DNA of 37,201 nt from an uncultured Fidelibacterota bacterium. GTDB lineage: Bacteria > Fidelibacterota > Marinisomatia > Marinisomatales > UBA1611. Shown here piece by piece: positions 20,129 to 29,160 of this stretch; position 1 is the first letter of the stretch; every line of letters starts with the position of its first letter. The stretch lies in assembly GCA_902602795.1 (NCBI GenBank), contig CACKSF010000009.1, forward strand, positions 1 through 37,201. The letters are read 5' to 3'. Below the pieces are notes generated by a model. That model was not told the DNA's origin and did no database searches. It saw nothing but the letters and a program-made list of their open reading frames with translations. The translations under genes and the position numbers were made by a program.

Positions 20129-21292
20129 ATGATTTCGTACGGAAAACAAACAATAGACCAAGAGGATATTGATTCTATTCTAGAAGTTTTAAGAAGTGAC
20201 TGGCTTACACAAGGTCCTGGTGTTGATAAGTTTGAAATGGATTTAAGAAATTATTTTGGAGCAAATTTCACTTCTGCAGTTTCAAATGGTACAGCCGCCT
20301 TGCATCTTGCGGGAAAAGCTTTATCTTGGAATCAAGATGATATTGTAATCACTACTCCAATAACTTTTCTTTCTACTGCCAACAGTATAGTACATAATGG
20401 TTCTAGACCAGATTTTGTAGATATATGTCCCAAATCTTATACCATTGATCCTAACCAAGTTGAAGAAAAAGTTAAAATTTATAGATCTGCTGGCAAACAT
20501 ATAAAAGCAGTAATAGGAGTTGATTATGCTGGTCACCCCTGCGATTGGTCATCGCTTAGACAGATTGCTGATAAGTATGAGTTACAATTAATAAATGATA
20601 ATTGCCATGCATTAGGCGCTTCATATTTAGGTGACAAACAATATGCCGTAAAGTATGCCGATCTTGTCACTCAGAGCTATCACCCTGTAAAACATATTAC
20701 AACTGGAGAGGGTGGGGCAATTCTAACAAATGATTTACAACTCGATGATAAGATTAAATTATTAAGAACCCATGGTATGACTAAAAATCCAGAAAAAATT
20801 GAGAAGAGTGATGGCCCATGGTTTTACGAGATGCAAGTACTTGGATTTAACTATCGTATAACTGATTTTCAATGTGCATTAGGATCAAGTCAGCTTAAAA
20901 AGTTAGATCATTTTAACAAAAAAAGAAAAAACATAGCTGATGTTTACAATGATTCGCTTAAATCTGCAGAGTTTTTAAAAACACCCCAACTTAATGATAA
21001 AATAGAACATTGCTATCATTTATATCCAATTCAAGTAGATTTTAAAAAATATTCAATATCAAAAATAAATTTCTTTAAGTGTATGAAAAGTTATGGAATT
21101 AATCTTCAAGTACACTACATACCTATTCATTTACAACCATATTATAAAACAAAATTTGGATTTAAGGCTGGTGATTTCCCAAATTCAGAATATTTTTATA
21201 ATAATGAAATTTCTTTACCTATTTATCCAACTTTATCTAAAAATGACCAGATGAATGTTATAAAAAAAATAAAAAAATTATTAAATGGATAG
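20129..21292 (+). CDS. pseC: UDP-4-amino-4,6-dideoxy-N-acetyl-beta-L-altrosamine transaminase, PseC
   Basis: MISYGKQTIDQEDIDSILEVLRSDWLTQGPGVDKFE, NGTAALHLAGKAL, SYHPVKHITTGEGGAI, LGFNYRITDFQCALGSSQLKKLD; DegT/DnrJ/EryC1 fold, PseC subtype. Confidence 0.93.
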   Translation: MISYGKQTIDQEDIDSILEVLRSDWLTQGPGVDKFEMDLRNYFGANFTSAVSNGTAALHLAGKALSWNQDDIVITTPITFLSTANSIVHNGSRPDFVDICPKSYTIDPNQVEEKVKIYRSAGKHIKAVIGVDYAGHPCDWSSLRQIADKYELQLINDNCHALGASYLGDKQYAVKYADLVTQSYHPVKHITTGEGGAILTNDLQLDDKIKLLRTHGMTKNPEKIEKSDGPWFYEMQVLGFNYRITDFQCALGSSQLKKLDHFNKKRKNIADVYNDSLKSAEFLKTPQLNDKIEHCYHLYPIQVDFKKYSISKINFFKCMKSYGINLQVHYIPIHLQPYYKTKFGFKAGDFPNSEYFYNNEISLPIYPTLSKNDQMNVIKKIKKLLNG

Positions 21293-22163
21293 TGCAATCA
21301 AAAAGCTAGTAATAGGTTCAGCTCAGTTTGGCCAAAAATATGGTATATCTAATAATAGAGGCATGGTAGAAACTAAAGATGTTATTGCTATCCTTGACCT
21401 TGCTTATAAAAATGGAATAAACACTATTGATACTGCTAAAGGTTATGGGGTGAGTGAAATTATTATTGGTAATTATATTAGGCAAAAAAAAACCTTATGG
21501 AAGATTATTTCTAAATATGAAAATTATCATGAAGGAAAAGGGATAATACAACAAATTCAAGAGTCTACTGATCTATTAGGTACTAGTCTTGAAACAATAC
21601 TTGCACATAACGTAAATCTTTTCTTGGATCCTCGGTTTCAATATGAAGTTCAACAAGCAAAAGATAGAGGCCTTGTAAAAAGTGTTGGTGTTTCAATATA
21701 TAGTAATAAAGATATAGATTTAATATTAGCTTCAGACCTTATCCCTGAAATTATTCAATTACCTTTGAATATTCTTGACACACGCCTTTACCATAAGGGA
21801 AGTTTAAAGCTCTTAACCGAAAAAAAAATTCATATTCACGTAAGATCCGTATTTCTGCAAGGTCTTTTTTTTTTAAATCCCATAAAAATAGAAAAAAAAT
21901 TCAAAGATGTCATTCCTACACTTAGTAAGCTTCAAAACATTGCTAGAAATTCCGGACTTACAATTTCTGAATTATCGCTATGCTGGGTAGCAAGTCTAGA
22001 TTGTGTTGACAAAGTAATTATAGGAGTAGAAAATTCAAAGCAGCTCCAATCGCATTTGAGTTTATTGAAAAAACCAAGGAAAAGTTTATCATTCAAAGAA
22101 GCTCTTTCTTTAAAGTACCAAAATAAAAAAATATTGAATCCGGTATTATGGCCTCAAATATAG
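21285..22163 (+). CDS. Aldo/keto reductase
   Basis: LVIGSAQFGQKYGISN, GINTIDTAKGYGVSE, LAHNVNL, SVGVSIY, ELSLCWVASLDCVDKVIIGVENSKQL. Confidence 0.88.
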   Translation: MDSAIKKLVIGSAQFGQKYGISNNRGMVETKDVIAILDLAYKNGINTIDTAKGYGVSEIIIGNYIRQKKTLWKIISKYENYHEGKGIIQQIQESTDLLGTSLETILAHNVNLFLDPRFQYEVQQAKDRGLVKSVGVSIYSNKDIDLILASDLIPEIIQLPLNILDTRLYHKGSLKLLTEKKIHIHVRSVFLQGLFFLNPIKIEKKFKDVIPTLSKLQNIARNSGLTISELSLCWVASLDCVDKVIIGVENSKQLQSHLSLLKKPRKSLSFKEALSLKYQNKKILNPVLWPQI

Positions 22164-24181
22164 TAGCAATTGTTCAAGCAAGAATAGGTTCAACACGTTT
22201 TCCTAATAAAGTTCTTAAAAATATTAATGAAAACAATGTAATCGGATTAGTCTTTGACCGCTTATCAAAATCAAAAAATATTGATAAGATTATCTTAGCT
22301 ACCGCTAGCAGTATCGAGAACAATCAACTTGCTGATTTCATTATAAGAAAAGGTTACGGCGTTTTTCGAGGAAATGAAAACGATGTTTTGAGTAGGGTTT
22401 ATGATGCTGCAAAGTTCTATAATGCCTCATCTATTGTGAGATTAACGGGTGACTGCCCTCTTATAGATGTTGAAATAGTAGATTCTGTTATTTCACTCTT
22501 TAAGAAAAAGAAAGCGGATTATGCCTCAAACACTGCCCCCCCTACGTTCCCAGATGGATTAGACGTTGAGGTTTTTACCTATGAATCACTTAAAAAAGCT
22601 GCCTTAAACGCTAAAGATACGTTTGATAGAGAACATGTTACACCATTTATTCGAAGAGATAAAAATTCAAAAAAAGTTAATTTTTATAGTCCCAACGATA
22701 ACTCTGAGGAGCGTTGGACTCTAGATTGTAGAGAAGACTTTCAAGTTATCAAAAATATAGTAAATCATTTTAAACCAAACATTCATTTTAAATATGATGA
22801 TATATTAAATCTTAAACAAGAGCATCCTCATTATTTCGAAGCTAATAAAAATATTGAGCGTAATCTTGGTTCTAAAATGGGTACTGGACAAAAATTATAT
22901 CAAAGAGCAAAAAAAATTATCCCAGGAGGAACAATGTTACTATCTAAACGCCCAGAGCAGTTTTTACCTGATGGCTGGCCTGCGTACTATAGTAAAGCTA
23001 AAGGATGTAGAATATGGGATTTAGATGGCAATGAATATATTGATATGTCAATAATGGGAATTGGCACAAACACTCTTGGTTATTCTCACCCGGAGGTAGA
23101 TAACGCGGTATTAGACGTTGTAATGAAAGGTAATATGTCTACACTAAACTGTCCGGAAGAAGTTCTTTTAGCTGAGCGTTTGATAGAACTCCATCCATGG
23201 GCAGATATGGTTCGATTTGCTAGGTCTGGCGGAGAAGCGAATGCAATTGCAGTTAGGATAGCTCGTGCTGCTGCAGGAAAAGATAAAATTGCGATCTGTG
23301 GTTATCATGGATGGCATGACTGGTATTTATCTGCTAATCTTGGCAATGATTCAAAACTAGATGGGCATTTATTACCTGGTTTAGATCCAAAAGGTGTTCC
23401 AATTCATTTAAAAGGAACTGTTGTACCATTTCGCTATAATGATCCTGCTCAACTAGAAAATATAGTTCTAAATAATGATATAGGTATTATAAAAATGGAA
23501 GTCTCAAGATCTATGGGGCCCCAAAAAGGTTATTTACAGTTTGTAAGAAAATTGGCATCTGAAAATAATATAATTCTTATTTTTGATGAATGCACTTCTG
23601 GTTTTAGGGAAACCTTTGGCGGATTACATAAAAAGTACGAAGTTGTTCCTGATATGATAATGCTAGGGAAAACACTTGGGAATGGATATGCAATAACTGC
23701 TGTTGTTGGCAAAAAAAGAATAATGAAATATGCCGAAGAAACTTTTATTAGTAGCACATTCTGGACAGAAAGGATCGGACCCACTGCAGCATTAAAAACC
23801 TTAGAAATAATGGAAAAAGAGAGTTCCTGGACACAAATTACTGAAACAGGTAAAAGTATTACTGCATTCTGGAAAGAATTAGGAAAAAATCATAATCTTA
23901 AAATTGAAATTAAAGGACTTCCCTCTTTAGCTAGTTTTACAATAAAATCTGAAAATTGGCTTAAATATAAAACTTTAATTACCCAAGAGATGCTGAAGAA
24001 TGGATTTTTAGCTTCAAATCTAGTTTATTCGTGTATTGATCATAAAAATCATATTTTAGATGAATATTTTGATAGGTTGGAATCTGTTTTCTCAGTGATT
24101 GAAGAATGTGAAAAAGGTAAAGATATAAATCTACTTTTGGAGGGGAAAGTATGTCAGTCTGGATTTAGTAGGCTGAATTAG
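22148..24181 (+). CDS. Fusion: SpsF-like cytidylyltransferase (about aa 1-238) + class-III aminotransferase / glutamate-1-semialdehyde aminomutase-like domain (about aa 240-677)
   Basis: N-term IVAIVQARIGSTRFPNKVLKNI...VRLTGDCPLID...DREHVTPFIRR; C-term RAKKIIPGGTMLLSKRPEQFLPDGWP...ARSGGEANAIAVRIARAAAGKDKIAICGYHGWHDW...IFDECTSGFRE...MLGKTLGNGYAITAV (PLP Lys region). Confidence 0.92.
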   Translation: MASNIVAIVQARIGSTRFPNKVLKNINENNVIGLVFDRLSKSKNIDKIILATASSIENNQLADFIIRKGYGVFRGNENDVLSRVYDAAKFYNASSIVRLTGDCPLIDVEIVDSVISLFKKKKADYASNTAPPTFPDGLDVEVFTYESLKKAALNAKDTFDREHVTPFIRRDKNSKKVNFYSPNDNSEERWTLDCREDFQVIKNIVNHFKPNIHFKYDDILNLKQEHPHYFEANKNIERNLGSKMGTGQKLYQRAKKIIPGGTMLLSKRPEQFLPDGWPAYYSKAKGCRIWDLDGNEYIDMSIMGIGTNTLGYSHPEVDNAVLDVVMKGNMSTLNCPEEVLLAERLIELHPWADMVRFARSGGEANAIAVRIARAAAGKDKIAICGYHGWHDWYLSANLGNDSKLDGHLLPGLDPKGVPIHLKGTVVPFRYNDPAQLENIVLNNDIGIIKMEVSRSMGPQKGYLQFVRKLASENNIILIFDECTSGFRETFGGLHKKYEVVPDMIMLGKTLGNGYAITAVVGKKRIMKYAEETFISSTFWTERIGPTAALKTLEIMEKESSWTQITETGKSITAFWKELGKNHNLKIEIKGLPSLASFTIKSENWLKYKTLITQEMLKNGFLASNLVYSCIDHKNHILDEYFDRLESVFSVIEECEKGKDINLLLEGKVCQSGFSRLN

Positions 24182-24203
24182 AGGGAATAAATATACAAGA
24201 GTA

Positions 24204-25267
24204 ATGAAAATAGAAAAGATAATATACTACTTAACTCCTCAATTATTTTGGAAGCTATACCAGAAATTTAAGCCAATTAAAAAACCATATAATCAACAAC
24301 ATTTTAATTCTGGTTCCACGATTGAGGAGTTAATAAATTTAAAAAATAAAGGATTTAACTATTTTTTTGATAAAGAAGTAATCGAGGTATTTTGTGATTA
24401 TATGGATTATGACCTAAAAAAACTAGCCTATAGATCCCAAGATTGAATCAAATAATCGATATTTAGATGAGTTAATTAGAAACGATTTTTGTAAAATTAT
24501 TAATCCTATCAAAACTGAATCTGTAAAAATCATTTATGATCAATCAATGGAAAATATAAAGCAACTTGAAAAGGGAGTTGATGATTTGATTGGTTAACAT
24601 GTTATTGATTCTTGAAAAAACAGACAAGGAAAACATCGAGGCCTTAAAGTAAGCATAGATTTAAATAATGGTGTAGTAAGTTTATGGGATGTATAAAAAT
24701 CGAGCAAAATTATTTAATCAGAATTCATTAATAAATTGATAATATGTGATATTTGTGAGAGTTTTTTTAGGCGGTAACATAAATGAAACACGAATTTATG
24801 CAGAGCATAAGTTTAAGAAGCACTTATTAGTTCCTATTTTACGAGCTCATCGCGATTTCCCATTTGGGATGTTAAAAGCTTTTTTAGCGCTTGATGATAT
24901 TGAGTTAGAAAATGCTCCATTTATTTATTGTAAAAAATCTCATAATTTAAATCAATGGAGAACACTGAAAGATCTGCTAGAATTCTCACAAGCTAATAAA
25001 TAATTTTTTTTAGCATATGTGAATTATAATAGTTTAAAATTGTCTAAGATTATTGAAAATTATCCAGGAGTGATATCAAGGAGTGAAATTGTTAAAGGAA
25101 AAACAGGAGATATTGTCATTACGGACAATAGAGGTGTGCACCAAGGCAGTGTTTTAAAAAATGGTTACCGGTTACAATTAGGCTTAGGTTTAGCTTCATT
25201 ATATGATGAGAACATTAATACTACTACCCATTATGTTAAAAGAAAAAGCTCCTCTATTTGGAGTTGA
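24204..25267 (+). pseudogene. Degraded phytanoyl-CoA dioxygenase (PhyH)-family gene
   Basis: Consecutive PhyH-like fragments in more than one frame: 24204-24446, alternate frame to TAA at 24595, 24746-25000 (RAHRDFPFGMLKAFLALDDIELENAPFIYCKKSH) then in-frame TAA 25001-25003 and continuation to 25267 (GDIVITDNRGVHQGSVLKNGYRLQLGLG). Confidence 0.8.
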
Positions 25268-25294
25268 TTTCTAAATTAATCTTAGTTAAATAAA

Positions 25295-25912
25295 ATGAAG
25301 AATGTGAAAGTTTGTTTACTTGATTATGGTAGCGGTAATGTAAGATCCGTCTTTAACTTAATAAATCATATTGGATTTAGAGTTGTAGTATCAAATGACG
25401 AAAAAGATATAAGAAGCTGTACTCATTTAATATTACCAGGTGTTGGATCATTTGGGACTGCCATGGATAAGATAAAGAGGAAAATACCTTTATCAGTTTT
25501 AGATAAGGAAGTATTAATCAAAAAAAAACCTTTTCTAGGTATATGTGTTGGTCTGCAGGTAATATTTCAAAAAGGATATGAGTTTGGAGAACATGATGGC
25601 CTTGGCTGGTTAAATGGGATAGTAGAAAAACTTGATTCTGAAAATCACCCTCTCCCACACATTGGATGGAATAGTATTAAAGAAAAGAAGCGATCACCAC
25701 TTTTCACAGGTTTGGGCAAAATTAACGATTTTTATTTTGTCCATAGTTTTGCTGTAAAAACTGATGCTGCCTTAGTAATATCTAAAACATTTTACGGCAA
25801 TACTTTTTGCTCCGCAATCCAGAAGGATAATATTTTTGGAGTTCAATTTCATCCTGAAAAAAGTCAGAAAGCTGGGATAGTTCTTATGAAAAATTTCCTT
25901 AGTCTAATATGA
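25295..25912 (+). CDS. HisH-like glutamine amidotransferase subunit (HisH2, nonulosonate/sugar amidation type)
   Basis: LLDYGSGNVRSV, LILPGVGSFGTAMDK, FLGICVGLQVIF (catalytic Cys), PHIGWNSI, FYFVHSF, GVQFHPEKS. Confidence 0.92.
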   Translation: MKNVKVCLLDYGSGNVRSVFNLINHIGFRVVVSNDEKDIRSCTHLILPGVGSFGTAMDKIKRKIPLSVLDKEVLIKKKPFLGICVGLQVIFQKGYEFGEHDGLGWLNGIVEKLDSENHPLPHIGWNSIKEKKRSPLFTGLGKINDFYFVHSFAVKTDAALVISKTFYGNTFCSAIQKDNIFGVQFHPEKSQKAGIVLMKNFLSLI

Positions 25913-26715
25913 AAAAGAAACGTTTGATTCCTGTCCTTCTCTTAAAAAATGGTTGGCTAGTACAAAGTAAAAGTTTTAGCAGATATCAAAATCTTGGCAA
26001 TCCTACTACTTCTGTTAAAAGACTAAGTCAATGGGGATCGGATGAGTTAGTATATTTAGATATTACAAAAGATAGTGATTATAGCTTGAGGCGAGATGAT
26101 CAAAATTATCCGAATCGTCAAACATTTTTAGAAATTATTGAAGACGTTTCTAAAGTTACTTTCATGCCAATCACTGTTGGAGGGAAAATTAGTAAAATTT
26201 CTGACATTGAAAATCGTCTTAAGTTGGGAGCAGATAAAGTTTCTTTAAACAGCGCTTTAATAAATACTCCTAAATTGATTTCAAAAAGTGCCAAAGAGTT
26301 TGGTTCACAATGTATAGTTGCTTCTATTGATGCAAAGATAGAAAAAAATGACTACTATGTATATAATAGTAAAAACTCTAATATTTATAATATTTTAGTT
26401 ACTGAATTAGCTCAACTAGCTGAAAGTTTAGGAGCGGGAGAGATATTGCTTAATTCTGTTGATAGAGATGGTGAGGGAATTGGATATGATATTGAACTTC
26501 TAAATAAAGTGTGTGAGAAGGTAAATATTCCGATCATAGCATGCGGTGGTGTAGGCGAATGGTCCCATTTTAGGGATGGCCTTGATAAGTCAAATGTTGA
26601 TGCTGTTGCCGCAGCAAATATCTTTCACTATCAAGATCAAAGTGTATACTTAGCAAAAAAGTTTTTGCATGATAATCAAATGAATGTTAGAAAACCAGAT
26701 TTAATAAGGTTATGA
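25909..26715 (+). CDS. HisF-like protein (HisF2; ammonia-generating partner of sugar amidotransferase)
   Basis: Full HisF barrel motifs (GSDELVYLDIT, ITVGGKIS, GADKVSLNSA, SIDAK, GAGEILLNSVDRDGEGIGYD, IIACGGVG); 4-bp ATGA overlap with hisH2; residue 11 is Leu rather than Asp. Confidence 0.92.
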   Translation: MKKKRLIPVLLLKNGWLVQSKSFSRYQNLGNPTTSVKRLSQWGSDELVYLDITKDSDYSLRRDDQNYPNRQTFLEIIEDVSKVTFMPITVGGKISKISDIENRLKLGADKVSLNSALINTPKLISKSAKEFGSQCIVASIDAKIEKNDYYVYNSKNSNIYNILVTELAQLAESLGAGEILLNSVDRDGEGIGYDIELLNKVCEKVNIPIIACGGVGEWSHFRDGLDKSNVDAVAAANIFHYQDQSVYLAKKFLHDNQMNVRKPDLIRL

Positions 26716-26719
26716 AAAA

Positions 26720-27904
26720 ATGAAGTATTGTAAAAAATGCGTATATCCATACTATGCTGTAGCATTAGAGGTTTCAAAGGATGGCGTTTGTAGTAGTTGT
26801 AAAAGTTTTGAAAGATCAGAGAAAATAAGCCAGTCCTTCTGGAAAAATAGAAAAAAAAAACTAGATAGCATATTTGAATCAGTTATTCAAAAAAATTCTA
26901 CTAATTACGACTGCCTTATACCAGTGAGTGGTGGGAAAGACAGTTACTATCAAGCTCATATTATTATCGAAGAGTATGGTCTTAAACCCTTGCTGATGAC
27001 CTATCATGGAAATAATTACCTTCCGGAGGGCGATTTTAATAGAGATAAGATGCGCCACAATTTTGATGCTGATCATATTGTATGGGGACCAAGTGTTGAA
27101 GTATTAAAAAAATTGAATAGAGCAACTTTTAAAATTATGGGAGATATGAATTGGCAAAATCATTGTGGAATTATGAGTGCACCTATTAGGGTTGCTGTTA
27201 ATTTTAAAATTCCATTGATCATTTGGGGAGAAATATATATGGATTTTGCAGGAATGCATGACCCCGACGATTTTGTTGAATTTAGCGCTAGGTCAAGACT
27301 TGAACATGACTTAAGGGGTTATGAATGGTATGATATTATGGATAAATCTGATGAGAATTTTTCAAAAAAGGATTTTAATTGGGCAATGTATCCTGATGAT
27401 ATAGAAATAATTGAATTAGGAGTTAGAGGATTATATATAGGAAATTTTTTTAAATGGGATCCCAATAAACATACTGATTTAGTGATAAAAAAATATGGGT
27501 GGAAGCAAGCAGAACAACCATTTGAAAGAACCTATAGAAGGATGTCTAATTTAGATGATAGGTATGAGAATGGAATTCATGATCTGATGAAATTTATTAA
27601 ATTTGGATATGGTCGTGCTTCAGATCATGCATCTAAAGATATTAGAACTGGATATATGTCGAGGGAAGAAGGCATTGAAATGGTTCGCAAATATGATCAT
27701 ATCGTATCGAGTGATTTGTATTATTGGTTAAAATATGTTGATATGAAAGAAGATGCATTTTGGGAAATTGCTGACTCGTTTCGCGACCCAAATATATGGT
27801 GGATTAGTAAAGGAAAATGGTATAAAGATAACATTTGGGGTGATTCTAGCAGCTATGGAGAGACTAATCTTTCTCGACTAGAGCAAAAGAAATACATTAG
27901 ATAA
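26720..27904 (+). CDS. N-acetyl sugar amidotransferase, PseA/WbpG family
   Basis: CKKCVYP...CSSCKSF zinc-type cysteines, IPVSGGKDSYYQAHIIIEEYGLKPLLMTYH PP-loop ATPase, NWQNHCGIM, IIWGEIYMDFAGM. Confidence 0.92.
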   Translation: MKYCKKCVYPYYAVALEVSKDGVCSSCKSFERSEKISQSFWKNRKKKLDSIFESVIQKNSTNYDCLIPVSGGKDSYYQAHIIIEEYGLKPLLMTYHGNNYLPEGDFNRDKMRHNFDADHIVWGPSVEVLKKLNRATFKIMGDMNWQNHCGIMSAPIRVAVNFKIPLIIWGEIYMDFAGMHDPDDFVEFSARSRLEHDLRGYEWYDIMDKSDENFSKKDFNWAMYPDDIEIIELGVRGLYIGNFFKWDPNKHTDLVIKKYGWKQAEQPFERTYRRMSNLDDRYENGIHDLMKFIKFGYGRASDHASKDIRTGYMSREEGIEMVRKYDHIVSSDLYYWLKYVDMKEDAFWEIADSFRDPNIWWISKGKWYKDNIWGDSSSYGETNLSRLEQKKYIR

Positions 27905-27924
27905 AAAATAAATTGTGATTTTGT

Positions 27925-29160
27925 ATGAAAAATAATAAAAAAAGAAGTATACCATTTACTAGTATCCAAGATATAAATAAAAGGTGTAAAAATAGAAAAA
28001 TTATTCTTTTTGGCGTTGGTTCTATCGCTTCGAAGACATGTAGAATTCTTAATGGAAAAAAAATTGATGCAGTGATAGATAATGCTTCAAATCTTTGGGG
28101 TGAGTTTGATCAAGGAGTTGAAGTATTTCCTCCTGAATACCTGCTAAACAATAATAAAAAAAGCTTTTTTGTTATTATTTGTACAACATCTTTTGTTGAA
28201 GTAGCTGATCAACTTGAGGGAATGGGTTTTCTACCGGAGAATGATTTTTATGTGAGTCCCATTTTAAATGACTTAAGAATTATTGATGAGTTAGAAACAA
28301 TTGAAAAAACCATGCTATTTACGTCTGGATCACCTCCCGTGGATTTAGATACATATGGTGGAGGTATTTACGAGTTAAAAGTTAAGCAAGATATTTGGAA
28401 TTATAAAAAGGTGATAAGTGGTAATTGTTATGGTTTAATAACTTTTAAGGATCACTTTATTTCTGTTGATACTGAGTTGGGAATATTTGAGTTTGATCAG
28501 GACTATAAAATTGTCAGATCAAAGCCATTACCAAAAGGAATGAGAGCTCATGGAGTAGATTTTTCAAAAAAGCATGATTGCTTTTTCGTTGTTGGAAGCC
28601 ATAGAGATGCGGTTCTTATTTTAGATAAAAATTTTAATGTTATAGAGGAGATAGAAATTTCTAATAAAAAAGAGCAAAGCAATGGCGAGCCTCAGCATCA
28701 TTGCAATGATTGTCTAGTTATTGATGATAGTTTGTTTGTATCCATGTTTTCAGCTTCCGGGAACTGGAGAAGAGATGTCTTTGATGGAGCAATATTGGAG
28801 TACGACATAGAGCGTAGGAAAGTTAGAGGGAAAGTGATAGATAATTTGTGGATGCCTCATAATGTTAAATATATTGAAGGCAGCATACATGTGCTTAACT
28901 CATTACAAGGACAATTAAGAGCGAACAACGCTCAAATTATTGGACAATTTCCTGCATTTACAAGGGGATTAGATTATGATGGAGTTTTTTACTATATTGG
29001 ACAAAGTAGGAACAGAAACTATTCAAAAAATATCGGAGTTTCTCTCAATATCTCTATTGATGCAGGTATAATAGTTTTTGATTCCAATACAAAAGCATCA
29101 CGTTTTTTACAACTTCCTCCCAAGATGTCAGAGATTCATTCTATATTATTACTAAATTAA
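27925..29160 (+). CDS. Two-domain protein: N-terminal Rossmann-like module and C-terminal beta-propeller-like (DUF4915/TIGR03032-like) module
   Basis: N-term RKIILFGVGSIASKTCRILNGKKIDAVIDNASNLWG...; C-term repeats with GLITFKDHFISVDTELGIFEFD, MRAHGVDFS, QHHCNDCLVIDDSLFVSMFS, LWMPHNVKYIEGSIHVLNSLQGQL. Family assignment is from memory of the motif style. Confidence 0.6.
   Translation: MKNNKKRSIPFTSIQDINKRCKNRKIILFGVGSIASKTCRILNGKKIDAVIDNASNLWGEFDQGVEVFPPEYLLNNNKKSFFVIICTTSFVEVADQLEGMGFLPENDFYVSPILNDLRIIDELETIEKTMLFTSGSPPVDLDTYGGGIYELKVKQDIWNYKKVISGNCYGLITFKDHFISVDTELGIFEFDQDYKIVRSKPLPKGMRAHGVDFSKKHDCFFVVGSHRDAVLILDKNFNVIEEIEISNKKEQSNGEPQHHCNDCLVIDDSLFVSMFSASGNWRRDVFDGAILEYDIERRKVRGKVIDNLWMPHNVKYIEGSIHVLNSLQGQLRANNAQIIGQFPAFTRGLDYDGVFYYIGQSRNRNYSKNIGVSLNISIDAGIIVFDSNTKASRFLQLPPKMSEIHSILLLN

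Noticed and set aside
24444-24446. In-frame TGA in the PhyH region as a possible selenocysteine codon, given the nearby tRNA-Sec
   Set aside because: It is followed in the same frame by ATC AAA TAA, and the homologous reading continues in another frame; this fits a frameshifted pseudogene, not a selenoprotein.
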